A DNA stretch of 64,000 bases from CAWHHZ01 sp963829355 (GTDB lineage: Bacteria; Acidobacteriota; Thermoanaerobaculia; Gp7-AA8; JAHWKK01), in contig CAWHHZ010000008.1 of assembly GCA_963829355.1 (NCBI GenBank), positions 372,001 through 436,000 on the forward strand, in the 5' to 3' direction. Both the position numbers and the translations under genes were made by a program. This document shows positions 51,352 to 59,441 of the stretch, in pieces (positions within the stretch are counted from its first letter, which is position 1; the number at the start of each line of letters is the position of its first letter). Under the pieces are notes generated by a model. It saw only the letters and a program-made list of their open reading frames with translations, did no database searches and was not told the DNA's origin.

Positions 51352-52506
51352 ATGAATGGTCTCCGCCGAACCGGCTGGTCTCTCCTGGCGTTCGCCATCC
51401 TGGTTTCACTGCCTGCGACGGCGCAGGACCGTGTTCCCTCCGGCGGCTTCGATATCGCCGAGCCAGGGTGGACCTACCGGTTCCCCCGCGATCACGGATC
51501 ACACGATCAGTTCAAGACGGAATGGTGGTATTTCACAGGACACCTCTGGACAACCGATCAGAAGCGCTACGGCTTCGAGGTGACCTTCTTCCGCGTCGGG
51601 ATCACTCCCCCTTCAAAGAGACAACAGGGTGCGAGCCCCTGGCGTCTGGACGATATTGCGCTGGCCCACTTTGCAGTCACCGATCTGTCCGACAAGCGCT
51701 TTCGTTACGTCGAGAAACTGAACCGGTCGAGTCGCTTTACGGCGAACGCCAGAACCGGGTCGCTCGAGGTCTTCAACGAAGGGTGGCACGTGTCGATGAG
51801 CGGTGACCGGACGATCGTGCTGAACGCAGACTCCGATGAGTACGAGATCGAGTTGACCATGTCGCCTCTGAAGCCGCCCGCGATTCACGGAGAGAACGGC
51901 ATCAGCGTGAAGGGTGCGGGAGTCGGTTACTCCTCGCACTACTACTCGCTCCCCCGGCTGAAAATCGCAGGTTCGATCAGGGACGGACAACGCACCTCGT
52001 CGTGCACAGGCGTCGGATGGATGGACCACGAGTTCGGCAGCTCGATCCTGCGCGAAGACCAGAAGGGCTGGGACTGGTTCGCCCTGCAGCTCGACGACGA
52101 CACGGAACTGATGCTCTACCAGATCCGGAAGAATGATGGCAGCTCCGATACGACCTCGTCGGGATCATTCATCGCGCAGGACGGGTCGGTTCTGCATCTC
52201 GACCATGACCAGTTCCACATCGAGACACTCGACGAGTGGACCTCTTCAGTATCGAAGGGAACGTATCCGATGGGATGGCGCGTCACAGTACCGTCTCTCG
52301 GAATCGACCTCGAAGTCGAGGAGACGATGCGACCGCAGGAGCTCGTGACGGAAGGCTCTACCGGTGTCGTCTACTGGGAGGGAGCGGTCGACGTCGACGG
52401 CCGGTCGGGAGCGAACGCGGTGCGTGGCTACGGATACGTCGAGATGACCGGCTATGCAGGAGACGTCACCAATCTGCAGAGCGGGAAGACCAACGATGAA
52501 CGATGA
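51352..52506 (+). CDS. AttH-type secreted lipocalin-like hydratase
   Basis: Secreted protein of the CrtC/AttH family, whose fold is related to carotenoid 1,2-hydratase. 384 aa: signal peptide (LLAFAILVSLPATAQ), then the conserved start WTYRFPRDHGSHDQFKTEWW, YFTGHL, YGFEVTFFRVGI, ALAHFAVTDLSDKRF, and the later GVGWMDHEFGSSIL and GWDWFALQLDD. AttH partners the AttEFG ABC system, which fits the two preceding genes. Its substrate is unknown. The start may be ATG 51352 or TTG 51340, which overlaps the permease stop. The last codons and stop are in the GATGAAC heptamer array, so the final four residues or so (Asn-Asp-Glu-Arg) are repeat-encoded. Confidence 0.88.
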   Translation: MNGLRRTGWSLLAFAILVSLPATAQDRVPSGGFDIAEPGWTYRFPRDHGSHDQFKTEWWYFTGHLWTTDQKRYGFEVTFFRVGITPPSKRQQGASPWRLDDIALAHFAVTDLSDKRFRYVEKLNRSSRFTANARTGSLEVFNEGWHVSMSGDRTIVLNADSDEYEIELTMSPLKPPAIHGENGISVKGAGVGYSSHYYSLPRLKIAGSIRDGQRTSSCTGVGWMDHEFGSSILREDQKGWDWFALQLDDDTELMLYQIRKNDGSSDTTSSGSFIAQDGSVLHLDHDQFHIETLDEWTSSVSKGTYPMGWRVTVPSLGIDLEVEETMRPQELVTEGSTGVVYWEGAVDVDGRSGANAVRGYGYVEMTGYAGDVTNLQSGKTNDER

Positions 52507-52717
52507 AAGATGAACGATGAACGATGAACGATGAACGATGAACGATGAAGACGACAGTCATCCTGAGCCGCCGAAGGACGGTCGAAGGATCTCGTACGGC
52601 CCGACTGTCAGGACAAGGAAGAACGCGACAGTCAGGACGCACCCGATCCTTCGCTGCGCTCAGAGGATGTGAAAGAATCCACGTTCATCGTTCATCGTTC
52701 ATCGTTCATCGTTCATC
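52493..52717. repeat. Composite element: inverted GATGAAC/GTTCATC heptamers around a palindromic core
   Basis: Left array (52493-52548): eight near-identical 7-bp ACGATGA units. Core (52555-52680): CAGTCATCCTGAGCCGCCG..., then GATCCTTCGCTGCGCTCAG..., a CTGTCATCCTGA-family palindrome, and GTGAAAGAATCC. Right array (52683-52717): five GTTCATC units, the inverse of the left array. AttH and the DUF2891 gene converge here, and each takes its stop codon from a heptamer. The same architecture occurs at 27.4 and 61.7 kb with different units. Confidence 0.88.
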
Positions 52718-53810
52718 GTTCCATCACCCCTCGTTTCGTCACCAGATAGGTGGCGAAGCTTCCGAGCCAGTGACCGCCTTCGTAGTGCTCTCCATCGACC
52801 GCCTCGAGTGCGTCGTCGGCGTGAACCGCAGCGGTTTTCAGAAGCGTCTCGATCCGTGGATCGTCATCGGGGAGACCTGCGGCGATTCCTTCCAGCATCC
52901 AGGCTCGGCTCAGATTCAGCCCGTCGAGGTGCGCGAGCTTGCCGTCGCTGCGGTCGGTCACCACAGCAACGGGCAGCCACTCCCTGTCCGACTCCGCCGC
53001 GGGAATCACGGGGAGGAAGGTCGAGAGCCATGATGCAAACTCGTCCTCCGGCAGCACCCGCCGCATGAGGTCCGCCTCTGCGAGGCACGGGGAGAGGAAA
53101 TCCTGGCCGGACGGCTCGTAAGTTAGCGGACAATCGACGTCCTTGAGGTAGAGAGTTTCGACTCTTTCCTCGAGCAGCGACTCGAGAGATCTGTGCCCCG
53201 TCGCCCTCGCCCAGTCCAGCATCAGCCCAAACGCGAATGCGGTCTGACTGTGCTCGCCCGTCCTGATCGGATATGCGAGTTTCGGCAACCACTCCTCGAG
53301 ACGCTCCACGACGATCTCTTCGAGTGGCTCGAGGGACTTCGCCATCTCTTCAGCAGCCGGATCATCCCATTCATTCAGTTCCGTCGAAAGCTGGAGCAGC
53401 CATGCGAGCCCGTACGGTCTCTCAAAGCTCTCACGCCCTTCGCCGCGGATGTAGTCCACTTCTCCCCCGATCCGCTTTGCCGTGAGCGACTGCTTCAGCG
53501 CGTCCATCGCTGGCGTCGCAAACTCGGCCTCGGGATAAAGCCGGGACAGTCTCGCCAGCAGCCAGTGCCCATGGACCGCGGAGTGCCAGTCGAAACACCC
53601 GTAGAACGATGGTGTCAGCTCCCTGGGCGGTTTCACGTCCTCGTCCGACTGGAGCACGTGTGCGATCTTGTTCGGATACTCCTGATGCACACACGAGAGC
53701 GCCAGATCCGCAAACCTTTTCGCCCCCTCGGGAGTCAGATCGCGGCTCTTCCCCTCCGAAGCGTGCAGCGACAGCGCGCCCATGATCAGGATCATCGTCA
53801 GACCTTTCAT
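52713..53810 (-). CDS. DUF2891 family protein, secreted
   Basis: A 365-aa protein with a signal peptide (MKGLTMILIMGALSLHA) and the DUF2891 fold. Seen blocks: SFYGCFDWHSAVHGHWLLAR (a conserved Trp-His segment), RPYGLAWLLQLSTEL, EHSQTAFAFGLMLDWAR and GSFATYLVTKRG. The pattern resembles an (alpha/alpha)6 toroid, as in some glycan-active enzymes, but no activity is known. ATG 53810 follows AAGGAGACTGAC. The stop codon is in the right heptamer array, adding Met-Glu-Arg at the C-terminus. It converges with the AttH-like gene. Confidence 0.85.
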   Translation of the reverse strand: MKGLTMILIMGALSLHASEGKSRDLTPEGAKRFADLALSCVHQEYPNKIAHVLQSDEDVKPPRELTPSFYGCFDWHSAVHGHWLLARLSRLYPEAEFATPAMDALKQSLTAKRIGGEVDYIRGEGRESFERPYGLAWLLQLSTELNEWDDPAAEEMAKSLEPLEEIVVERLEEWLPKLAYPIRTGEHSQTAFAFGLMLDWARATGHRSLESLLEERVETLYLKDVDCPLTYEPSGQDFLSPCLAEADLMRRVLPEDEFASWLSTFLPVIPAAESDREWLPVAVVTDRSDGKLAHLDGLNLSRAWMLEGIAAGLPDDDPRIETLLKTAAVHADDALEAVDGEHYEGGHWLGSFATYLVTKRGVMER

Positions 53811-53896
53811 GTCAGTCTCCTTGTGTCAGTCTCAGCGCCGGACTCCTCACAGTCACAGGTCCGAAGCAATAGGTACTGCCCACTCTGAGCCACGGC

Positions 53897-53990
53897 CTGT
53901 CATTCCAAAGCGAAGCAGGAAATCCGGGTGGGGCAGAGACTCCCGTTCAGATTCCTCAGTCGCGATTGAAGCGGCTTCTTCGGAATGACC
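53897..53990. repeat. Palindromic element, GTCATTCCGAAG family
   Basis: Left: CTGTCATTCCAAAGCGAAGC (53897 on). Right: GCTTCTTCGGAATGACC (53974-53990). Between are AGATTCCTCAGTCGCGATTG and related sequence seen in inverted form in the 27.5 kb copy. It lies between the divergent DUF2891 and cNMP-binding genes. Confidence 0.8.
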
Positions 53991-54049
53991 GGCACGCGAG
54001 TGCATTTCGCCACTCGGACTTCCAATGAGATCATATCCGACCCGCGATC

Positions 54050-54077
54050 TCGTCAATTGCGCTCCGTTTCATATAAT
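54050..54077 (+). promoter_or_regulatory. Sigma70-like promoter of the cNMP-binding protein gene
   Basis: A perfect TATAAT (54072-54077) is preceded by TCGTCA (54050-54055) with a 16-bp spacer. The leader before ATG 54108 is about 24 nt and contains GAGGAGACGAGG. Confidence 0.5.
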
Positions 54078-54107
54078 GCGATTCTTCAGGGAGGAGACGA
54101 GGCCGCT

Positions 54108-55868
54108 ATGGGTGGGGCTGCATCGACAGCAATCGAGCCGGATGATCTTGCGAAGATCGCGCAGCGATACGCCGAGCAGGGGATGTTCGAAGAGGCCATT
54201 CATCTGTTCGAGATGGCCTGCAAGCTCCGACCGGGCTCGGTCGCCTACAAGATCAACCTGAACCGGGCGATCGAGCAGCGGAAGAGCGCCGAAGACTCGA
54301 GGTACCGCGACCTCCGCGCAAAGATCGAGGCCGCCAGTGCCCGGGACGAGATCGACGCAGCACAGTATTCAGGCCTCGCTGAATATTACGTCCGGAAAGA
54401 TCAGACGACCAAGGCAGTCGAACTGCTGGAGATCGCGAAGCTCAAGACGCCGAACTCATACCGTCCGTACGAGCTTCTCGCCCGACTCTATTACTCCGAG
54501 GGGGAGTGGGATGGCGCGCACGAAGAGGTTCAGATGGCGCGGAAGCTCAACCCCTTCGATCGTGGCCTGGCCGAACTTGCCGGCAGGGTCTCATTCGAAC
54601 AGCAACTGTTTGAAGATGCTCTCGAGCATTTCGTGGACGCGTTTCTTCTCTCCACCGATCAGAAGGGTGAGCAGACCGAGCCCACACGGCGCATGATCAA
54701 CACGCTCAAGAAGATTCTGGTCCTCGACAACAAGAAACTCAACGAGACGATCCAGCGGCGAGTGGAGACCCTCCGCACGAACACCGAGCGTCTCGAGTTC
54801 AGGAAAGAGAACCTTTTCAACTCCGACTCGAAGAAGCTCCTACGGAAGATCACGGCGAAGATCTCCCGGGAGGAAGAGCGCCGGGAGAGCACGTTGTCAG
54901 TCTCGAGCAAGCTTCGGGCGCTCAACGTCTTCCAGCACATGAAGGACGACCAGATCTTTCGGATCTCCCGTTTTGTGCGGATCGACAAGCTCGACGAAAG
55001 TACGTACCTGTTTCACGATGCCGATCGGTCGATGGATTTCTACGTCGTTCTCGAAGGGATTCTGAGTGTCCAGAAGGACACGCCCTTCGGCCCCCAGATC
55101 CTCGCGAAACTGGGACCGGGAGAGATCATTGGCGAGATGAATTTCATCGATCGGACGGAACGCTCGACGGATGCCGTCGCGGTCAAAGCCGCCATGTGCG
55201 CGGCGTTCTCGTTCACGGCTCTCGATCAGATCATGGACGAGGACAAGGAACTGGCCGTCGCACTTCACTGGGCGTTCTGGCGTTCACTGACAATCAAGGT
55301 GAGGGACGCCAACGAGCAGTTGAAGCTCTTCTTCCAGGAAGACGCGAAGAACGCCGGAAGACGGAAAGTCGATACCACAAAAGCGGAGATGCAGGCCGTC
55401 CAGGTGAAGTCCGAGGACAAGGTCGATCTGTTCCGCGAGCGCGGGCTGTCGGCCGCGGAGATGAAACTGCTCGCGACGTTTTCCGCCGAGGAGCGTTTTC
55501 GCGCCGGCTCCAACATCTTTCGCGAGGGAGATTCTGGAGACAAGCTCTACATCATTCTCGATGGGAGGGTCAGGATATCGAAGTTCATCCCCGGCGTGGG
55601 CGAGGAAGCGCTCGCTGTCCTCTCCCGGGGGGATTTTTTCGGAGAGATGGCGCTCATCGACGAACAGCCCCGGAGCGCGGACGCCAAAGCTCACGAAACG
55701 CCAGCCACCGTTCTATCGATCGATCGGGCAACGCTCAATGAAATTCTGTCGATGGACCCGCACGCGTCGCTCCAGTTCCTCAACCTCCTCTGCCGGATGA
55801 TCAGCGCCCGCCTCCGAGAGATCAATGACAAGATCGTCCAGTGGAAGTACATGTCCGGCGGGTTCTGA
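54108..55868 (+). CDS. TPR protein with two cyclic-nucleotide-binding domains
   Basis: A 586-aa soluble protein. Residues about 10-200 are TPR repeats (IAQRYAEQGMFEEAIHLFEM, then ELLARLYYSEGEWDGAHEEV), followed by a charged linker (about 200-270). There are two cNMP-binding (Crp/Fnr-type) domains: about 270-390 (FQHMKDDQIFRISRFVRIDK, then GPGEIIGEMNFID) and about 450-575 (LLATFSAEERFRAGSNIFRE, then LSRGDFFGEMALIDEQPRSA). The second has the classic FFGEMALIDEQPRSA phosphate-binding cassette with Glu and Arg; the first has GEMNFIDRTERSTD, which also keeps both. No HTH follows, so it is not a transcription factor. It may be a cAMP- or cGMP-responsive scaffold; no cyclase in the window makes its ligand. 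Start ATG 54108. Confidence 0.85.
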   Translation: MGGAASTAIEPDDLAKIAQRYAEQGMFEEAIHLFEMACKLRPGSVAYKINLNRAIEQRKSAEDSRYRDLRAKIEAASARDEIDAAQYSGLAEYYVRKDQTTKAVELLEIAKLKTPNSYRPYELLARLYYSEGEWDGAHEEVQMARKLNPFDRGLAELAGRVSFEQQLFEDALEHFVDAFLLSTDQKGEQTEPTRRMINTLKKILVLDNKKLNETIQRRVETLRTNTERLEFRKENLFNSDSKKLLRKITAKISREEERRESTLSVSSKLRALNVFQHMKDDQIFRISRFVRIDKLDESTYLFHDADRSMDFYVVLEGILSVQKDTPFGPQILAKLGPGEIIGEMNFIDRTERSTDAVAVKAAMCAAFSFTALDQIMDEDKELAVALHWAFWRSLTIKVRDANEQLKLFFQEDAKNAGRRKVDTTKAEMQAVQVKSEDKVDLFRERGLSAAEMKLLATFSAEERFRAGSNIFREGDSGDKLYIILDGRVRISKFIPGVGEEALAVLSRGDFFGEMALIDEQPRSADAKAHETPATVLSIDRATLNEILSMDPHASLQFLNLLCRMISARLREINDKIVQWKYMSGGF

Positions 55869-55907
55869 GACCGAAACCGGACGCAGTTATGCATTGACTT
55901 CCGAACG

Positions 55908-56801
55908 ATGGCCATCGTTCCGTTTCTCGTCTACTTCATCCTGATCGCGATCACGTGGTTCGGAGTGATGGAGGTGCTTCCACCCCTCGTCGCTTTTCTC
56001 CGCCGCATCGGACGCAAAGTCGCGGACGGAATCACGCGCCGCGGCTATACCGACCGCTGGCTTTCGTTTCTTCCACCGTCAGTTCTGCGATTGAAACCAT
56101 ACGGAACTCTGGCGCTGCTGGTGCTGGTGGGTGGCAGCGCGGTGGTCTTCGCCGGAGACCAGTTCTTTGATCTTGCCGAACAGCTGCGCGCCGACAGCCA
56201 GACACTCCTGAAAATAGACAGTACCGTTCACGACTGGACTCAGGAGAACCGCTACGAAGCTCTCACTCCGTTCTACCTGACGTTCACTATCCTGGGAAAT
56301 CCGGTCGGGCTGTCTCTCATTCTGCTCGTCGGCGTGGCGATCGCGCTCGTCCGGCGGCACTGGAGCATCGCCCTCTACCTCGTTCTCACCTCGGGCGTCG
56401 GCGGGCTCCTCAATCGCTGGCTCAAGCAGGTGTTCGGGCGTGAGAGACCAGATCTTCTTCTCGCTCTGTCGGACGCCGCGCATGAATCGTTTCCCTCGGG
56501 ACATGCGATGGGCAGCGTAGTCATTCTCGGAGCGCTCGCCTACGCCTCACTGCGTCTCACCCAAAGCTGGCGATGGAAATCATTATGGGTTGCCGTGTCT
56601 CTGGTCACGGCTCTGACCATTGCCCTGTCCCGTATCTATCTCGGCGTTCACTGGGTTTCGGACATCGCGGCTGGATTCGCGGCTGGATTCTGCTGGCTCA
56701 TCGCCTCCATCGTCGTCTTCGAGGCGTACCGGCAGGTCCGGGAACGACAGCGGTCAGTCGTGCAGGACGAGGACCCGGAGCAGCCTGCGCACGTATCGTG
56801 A
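55908..56801 (+). CDS. PAP2-family phosphatase, membrane-bound
   Basis: Membrane phosphatase of the PAP2 superfamily, acting on lipid phosphates such as undecaprenyl pyrophosphate or phosphatidate. 297 aa with an N-terminal helix, a cytoplasmic Arg-rich section, and several later membrane helices. The three active-site motifs are intact: KQVFGRERP (C1), PSGHA (C2), and SRIYLGVHWVSD (C3, with the catalytic His). The extended N-terminal region (about 110 residues before the PAP2 core) is longer than in the simplest members. It converges with the YihY-type gene, 14 bp away, with no element between. Confidence 0.88.
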   Translation: MAIVPFLVYFILIAITWFGVMEVLPPLVAFLRRIGRKVADGITRRGYTDRWLSFLPPSVLRLKPYGTLALLVLVGGSAVVFAGDQFFDLAEQLRADSQTLLKIDSTVHDWTQENRYEALTPFYLTFTILGNPVGLSLILLVGVAIALVRRHWSIALYLVLTSGVGGLLNRWLKQVFGRERPDLLLALSDAAHESFPSGHAMGSVVILGALAYASLRLTQSWRWKSLWVAVSLVTALTIALSRIYLGVHWVSDIAAGFAAGFCWLIASIVVFEAYRQVRERQRSVVQDEDPEQPAHVS

Positions 56802-56815
56802 CCTGCATCAGGACA

Positions 56816-58247
56816 TTACGCTTCCGCGGCCACGTCACCGTTTCGCGAAGGCCGGCGCGGACCATACATTTCCCTGACGAGTTTTCCGATCGTATCCAGC
56901 TCGATCGCCTCACTCGTGCAGCGGTCCAGATAGTTGAAGAGCCGGGCGATCCTCTTCTGCGCCGGGCTGTCCGGGTCGAAACCGGGAATCTGGCGACGTC
57001 CCCCCTCGATCGCATCGATCACCTCCTGGATCGCGATGCGATCCGGATCGCCACCCGGCAACCATCCGGTCCACTCTCCCCCGATCTCCTTGACGAGACT
57101 GGCAGATTCGAGCTGCCGCAACACCTTGGCCATCTGTTTGTCGGTCGCACCGAACTCCTCGGCGAGCCGGTATGACGAAGGCGCCTCTTCACGCTGCTCA
57201 AACCGCCGCGATACCTCGATCATCGCGCGAAACGCGAAGAACAGGTCGAACTCCGGCTTCTCCTCGAGCCGAAGCTCGCTCGCCCTGATGATGCCCTGAA
57301 GATTCTGATGAACGTAGCTGATCTCGACACCGGCAAGAATCACTACCCACAGAAGCTCCAGTGCGACGATGAACACGACGACCAGCCCGAGAGTGCCGTA
57401 AATCATGTTGAGCCGGAGCTGAAGGAGACTCTCGGCGTAATAGGCAAACCCGAAGCGGACGAGCTCGAACAGAGTCGCGGTGATCACTGCCCCGAAAATT
57501 GCGGACTTGAAACTCACTGAAGTCGCGGGAACGAGCCAGAAGAGCATCGTGAATGCTACGCACAGGATCAGGAAAGGAACGACCTGGGAGAGAGGCGTGC
57601 GCTCCACCATGATCTTCACGACCGGGTTTCCGCGAAGCGAGGCCGTCGTGGCGAAGGAAAGGCCGATCAGCAGCGGCCCCCAGAAGAGAAGCATCGTAAA
57701 CGCCCGCAGGCGCTGCCGGTAGCTCCGCCACTTCTCCACGTGCCAGATATGATTGAACGTCGCCTCCACCGCCATGAAAAGCCTGAACGAGATCAGGAGA
57801 AACGCCACGGCACCAAACGCGGAGGCCGTTTCCGCATTCTCTGCAAAGCGGTTGAGGTGATAGGTGACCTGTGCGGACTGGTAAGGCAGAAGGACGTTCA
57901 GCAGCGTATCCGACTGTCCCGCGGATATCCGGAAGAACGCGCGAGAACCAGCTCTCGATCGCGTAGGAGAAGGCGACGAGCAGTGGTATGAGCGACAGAA
58001 GGGTCGTGTAGGCGAGTGCAGCCGCGCGCGATGAGCCCTGGATCCCCCAGAATTCGCGAATCACCTCACGGACGAAAAGGAGCGATTCCGCGAGTACGGC
58101 GCGCACACCGTGCCGACCGTGAATCGACTTCCGGTACACGTGCGCTGCCTCCGTCGTCCACTGCTCCCAGAACCACCTCCGGAAGTGACCGATGCGGTCG
58201 TAAAGTCCGGGCCGGTCCTTTTTGGTCTCCTTTGGCTGATCGTTCAT
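56816..58247 (-). CDS. YihY/BrkB-family membrane protein with C-terminal winged helix (one frame break)
   Basis: Membrane protein of the YihY (formerly RNase BN/BrkB) family with six predicted helices, whose function is unsettled. N-terminal frame: EFWGIQGSSRAAALAYTTLL, SLIPLLVAFSYAIESWFSR; a shift near 57942 leads into AFFRISAGQSDTLLNVLLPY, AVAFLLISFRLFMAVEATFN, and the later FWLVPATSVSFKSAIFGAV, IYGTLGLVVVFIVALELLWV. The C-terminal 130 residues (about 350-476) contain SSYRLAEEFGATDKQMAKVL and a winged-helix-like fold similar to Rrf2 regulators. Repaired length is about 476 aa. I chose ATG 58247, within the longer frame, because the region before it is not conserved. Divergent from the DUF4112 gene. 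Confidence 0.82.
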
Positions 58248-58401
58248 CTGTATTCGGTTCTTCCGCCCTCCCAGCTCCCGCTGACTCGAATTCTGCAATC
58301 AACGGCCCAGGAAGCTGATTCGCCTGCTCTCATGGTAACGCTCCAGTACCCGAACCGATAAAACCGGCTCTCGCCGCGTCAGGCGGCAGGAGGCCGATCG
58401 A

Positions 58402-58962
58402 TTGCATGAGAGAGTGAAGATGAAGGCCACTCCGATCGAGCCAGAGGTGCTCGAAGACGACTCGAAACTTCCCCGCGATCTGGTGGCTCTGCGCAATCTC
58501 GGCATTCTGCTGGACCGCGCGTTTCAGGTTCCTGGGACCAGACGCAGAGTCGGGATCGCACCGATCATCGGACTCGTTCCCGGCATCGGTGACTTCATCG
58601 GGGCACTTCTGTCGATGTGGATTGTCGTGGGCGCTCTCCGTCACCGCGTGCCCGGCCGGCGGATCATCCGGATGGTGCTCAACATCATCGTGGATGCAGC
58701 GATTGGGACGATCCCCGTCATCGGCGACATCTTCGACTTCCTGTTCCAGGAGAACCTCTCCAACGTCGAGATCCTCCTCCGCCACCGCGATCGCACCAGA
58801 CCTCCCCGGACGACCGCGCAGGTCTCACTCATCGCAATGGCCATCCTCATCATGATTCTGGCAGCCGTGGTCCTGATGATCGTCCTTCTGATTCTCCTCC
58901 TCAGCGTGATCGTGAACCAGTTGCATGTGGTGCTGACTGGTGGAGTCGTCTTCCTGCTGTAA
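58402..58962 (+). CDS. DUF4112 family membrane protein
   Basis: 186 aa. A DUF4112 domain (residues about 25-125) contains the characteristic ALRNLGILLDRAFQVPGTRR, RVGIAPIIGLVPGIGDFIGA, and FDFLFQENLSNVEILLRH, with hydrophobic segments; a C-terminal membrane helix follows (about 140-172: VSLIAMAILIMILAAVVLMI). Unknown function. I keep the TTG start at 58402 because AGGAGG lies 8 nt upstream; ATG 58420 would remove six residues and is a reasonable alternative. Downstream is the 479-bp repeat region before wzt, which converges with it. Confidence 0.8.
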   Translation: MHERVKMKATPIEPEVLEDDSKLPRDLVALRNLGILLDRAFQVPGTRRRVGIAPIIGLVPGIGDFIGALLSMWIVVGALRHRVPGRRIIRMVLNIIVDAAIGTIPVIGDIFDFLFQENLSNVEILLRHRDRTRPPRTTAQVSLIAMAILIMILAAVVLMIVLLILLLSVIVNQLHVVLTGGVVFLL

Positions 58963-59002
58963 GTGAGCTCGCCTGCCAAAGGCTGGTCGCGTCTGATAAT
59001 GC

Positions 59003-59434
59003 CGTCATCCTGAGCGCCAGCGAAGGATCGCGTGAATCCTACTCGAGGCAGATACGACGAGATCCTTCGACCGTCCTTCGCTGCGCTCCGGCGGCTCAGA
59101 GGCTGTGAAAGAATCCAGCGTACCCTGCGTTACGGGCGCGGCGAGTCTCGAGCGCGCGGAGCAGCGACGCAGCGATGTGGTTCATCGGAAAGGAGCTGCG
59201 ACCCTTCGACTCGCTGACGCTCGCTCAGGGCAGGCACGCGATCGGCGACGCCCCGCCCGTAACCCTTTGGGCTGGTGGTGGTTACGGCCCGATCTCCGCG
59301 CCTGTCTGAGCGAGCCGAAGGATCACTCGTCGTCACCGAGGAACCACCGCGAATCCTCCTCGTTCCTTGAGCTCGAACCGTAAGCACCACCAGCGCAGGG
59401 CACGCTTGATTTTTTCACAGCCTCTCAGGATGAC
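59003..59434. repeat. Repeat-rich convergent junction, CTGTCATCCTGA family
   Basis: The 479-bp gap between DUF4112 and wzt holds no gene. It begins GTCATCCTGAGCGCCAGC (59003 on) and ends CTCTCAGGATGAC (59422-59434). Within are GATCCTTCGACCGTCCTTCG, a short segment CAGAGGCTGTGAAAGAATCC (about 59096-59115) and its inverse TTTTTTCACAGCCTCT (about 59410-59425). Two or more nested copies appear to have merged. A possible bidirectional terminator for the convergent genes; the T-run at 59410 would suit a terminator on the plus strand. Confidence 0.75.
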
Positions 59435-59441
59435 AATGCCT

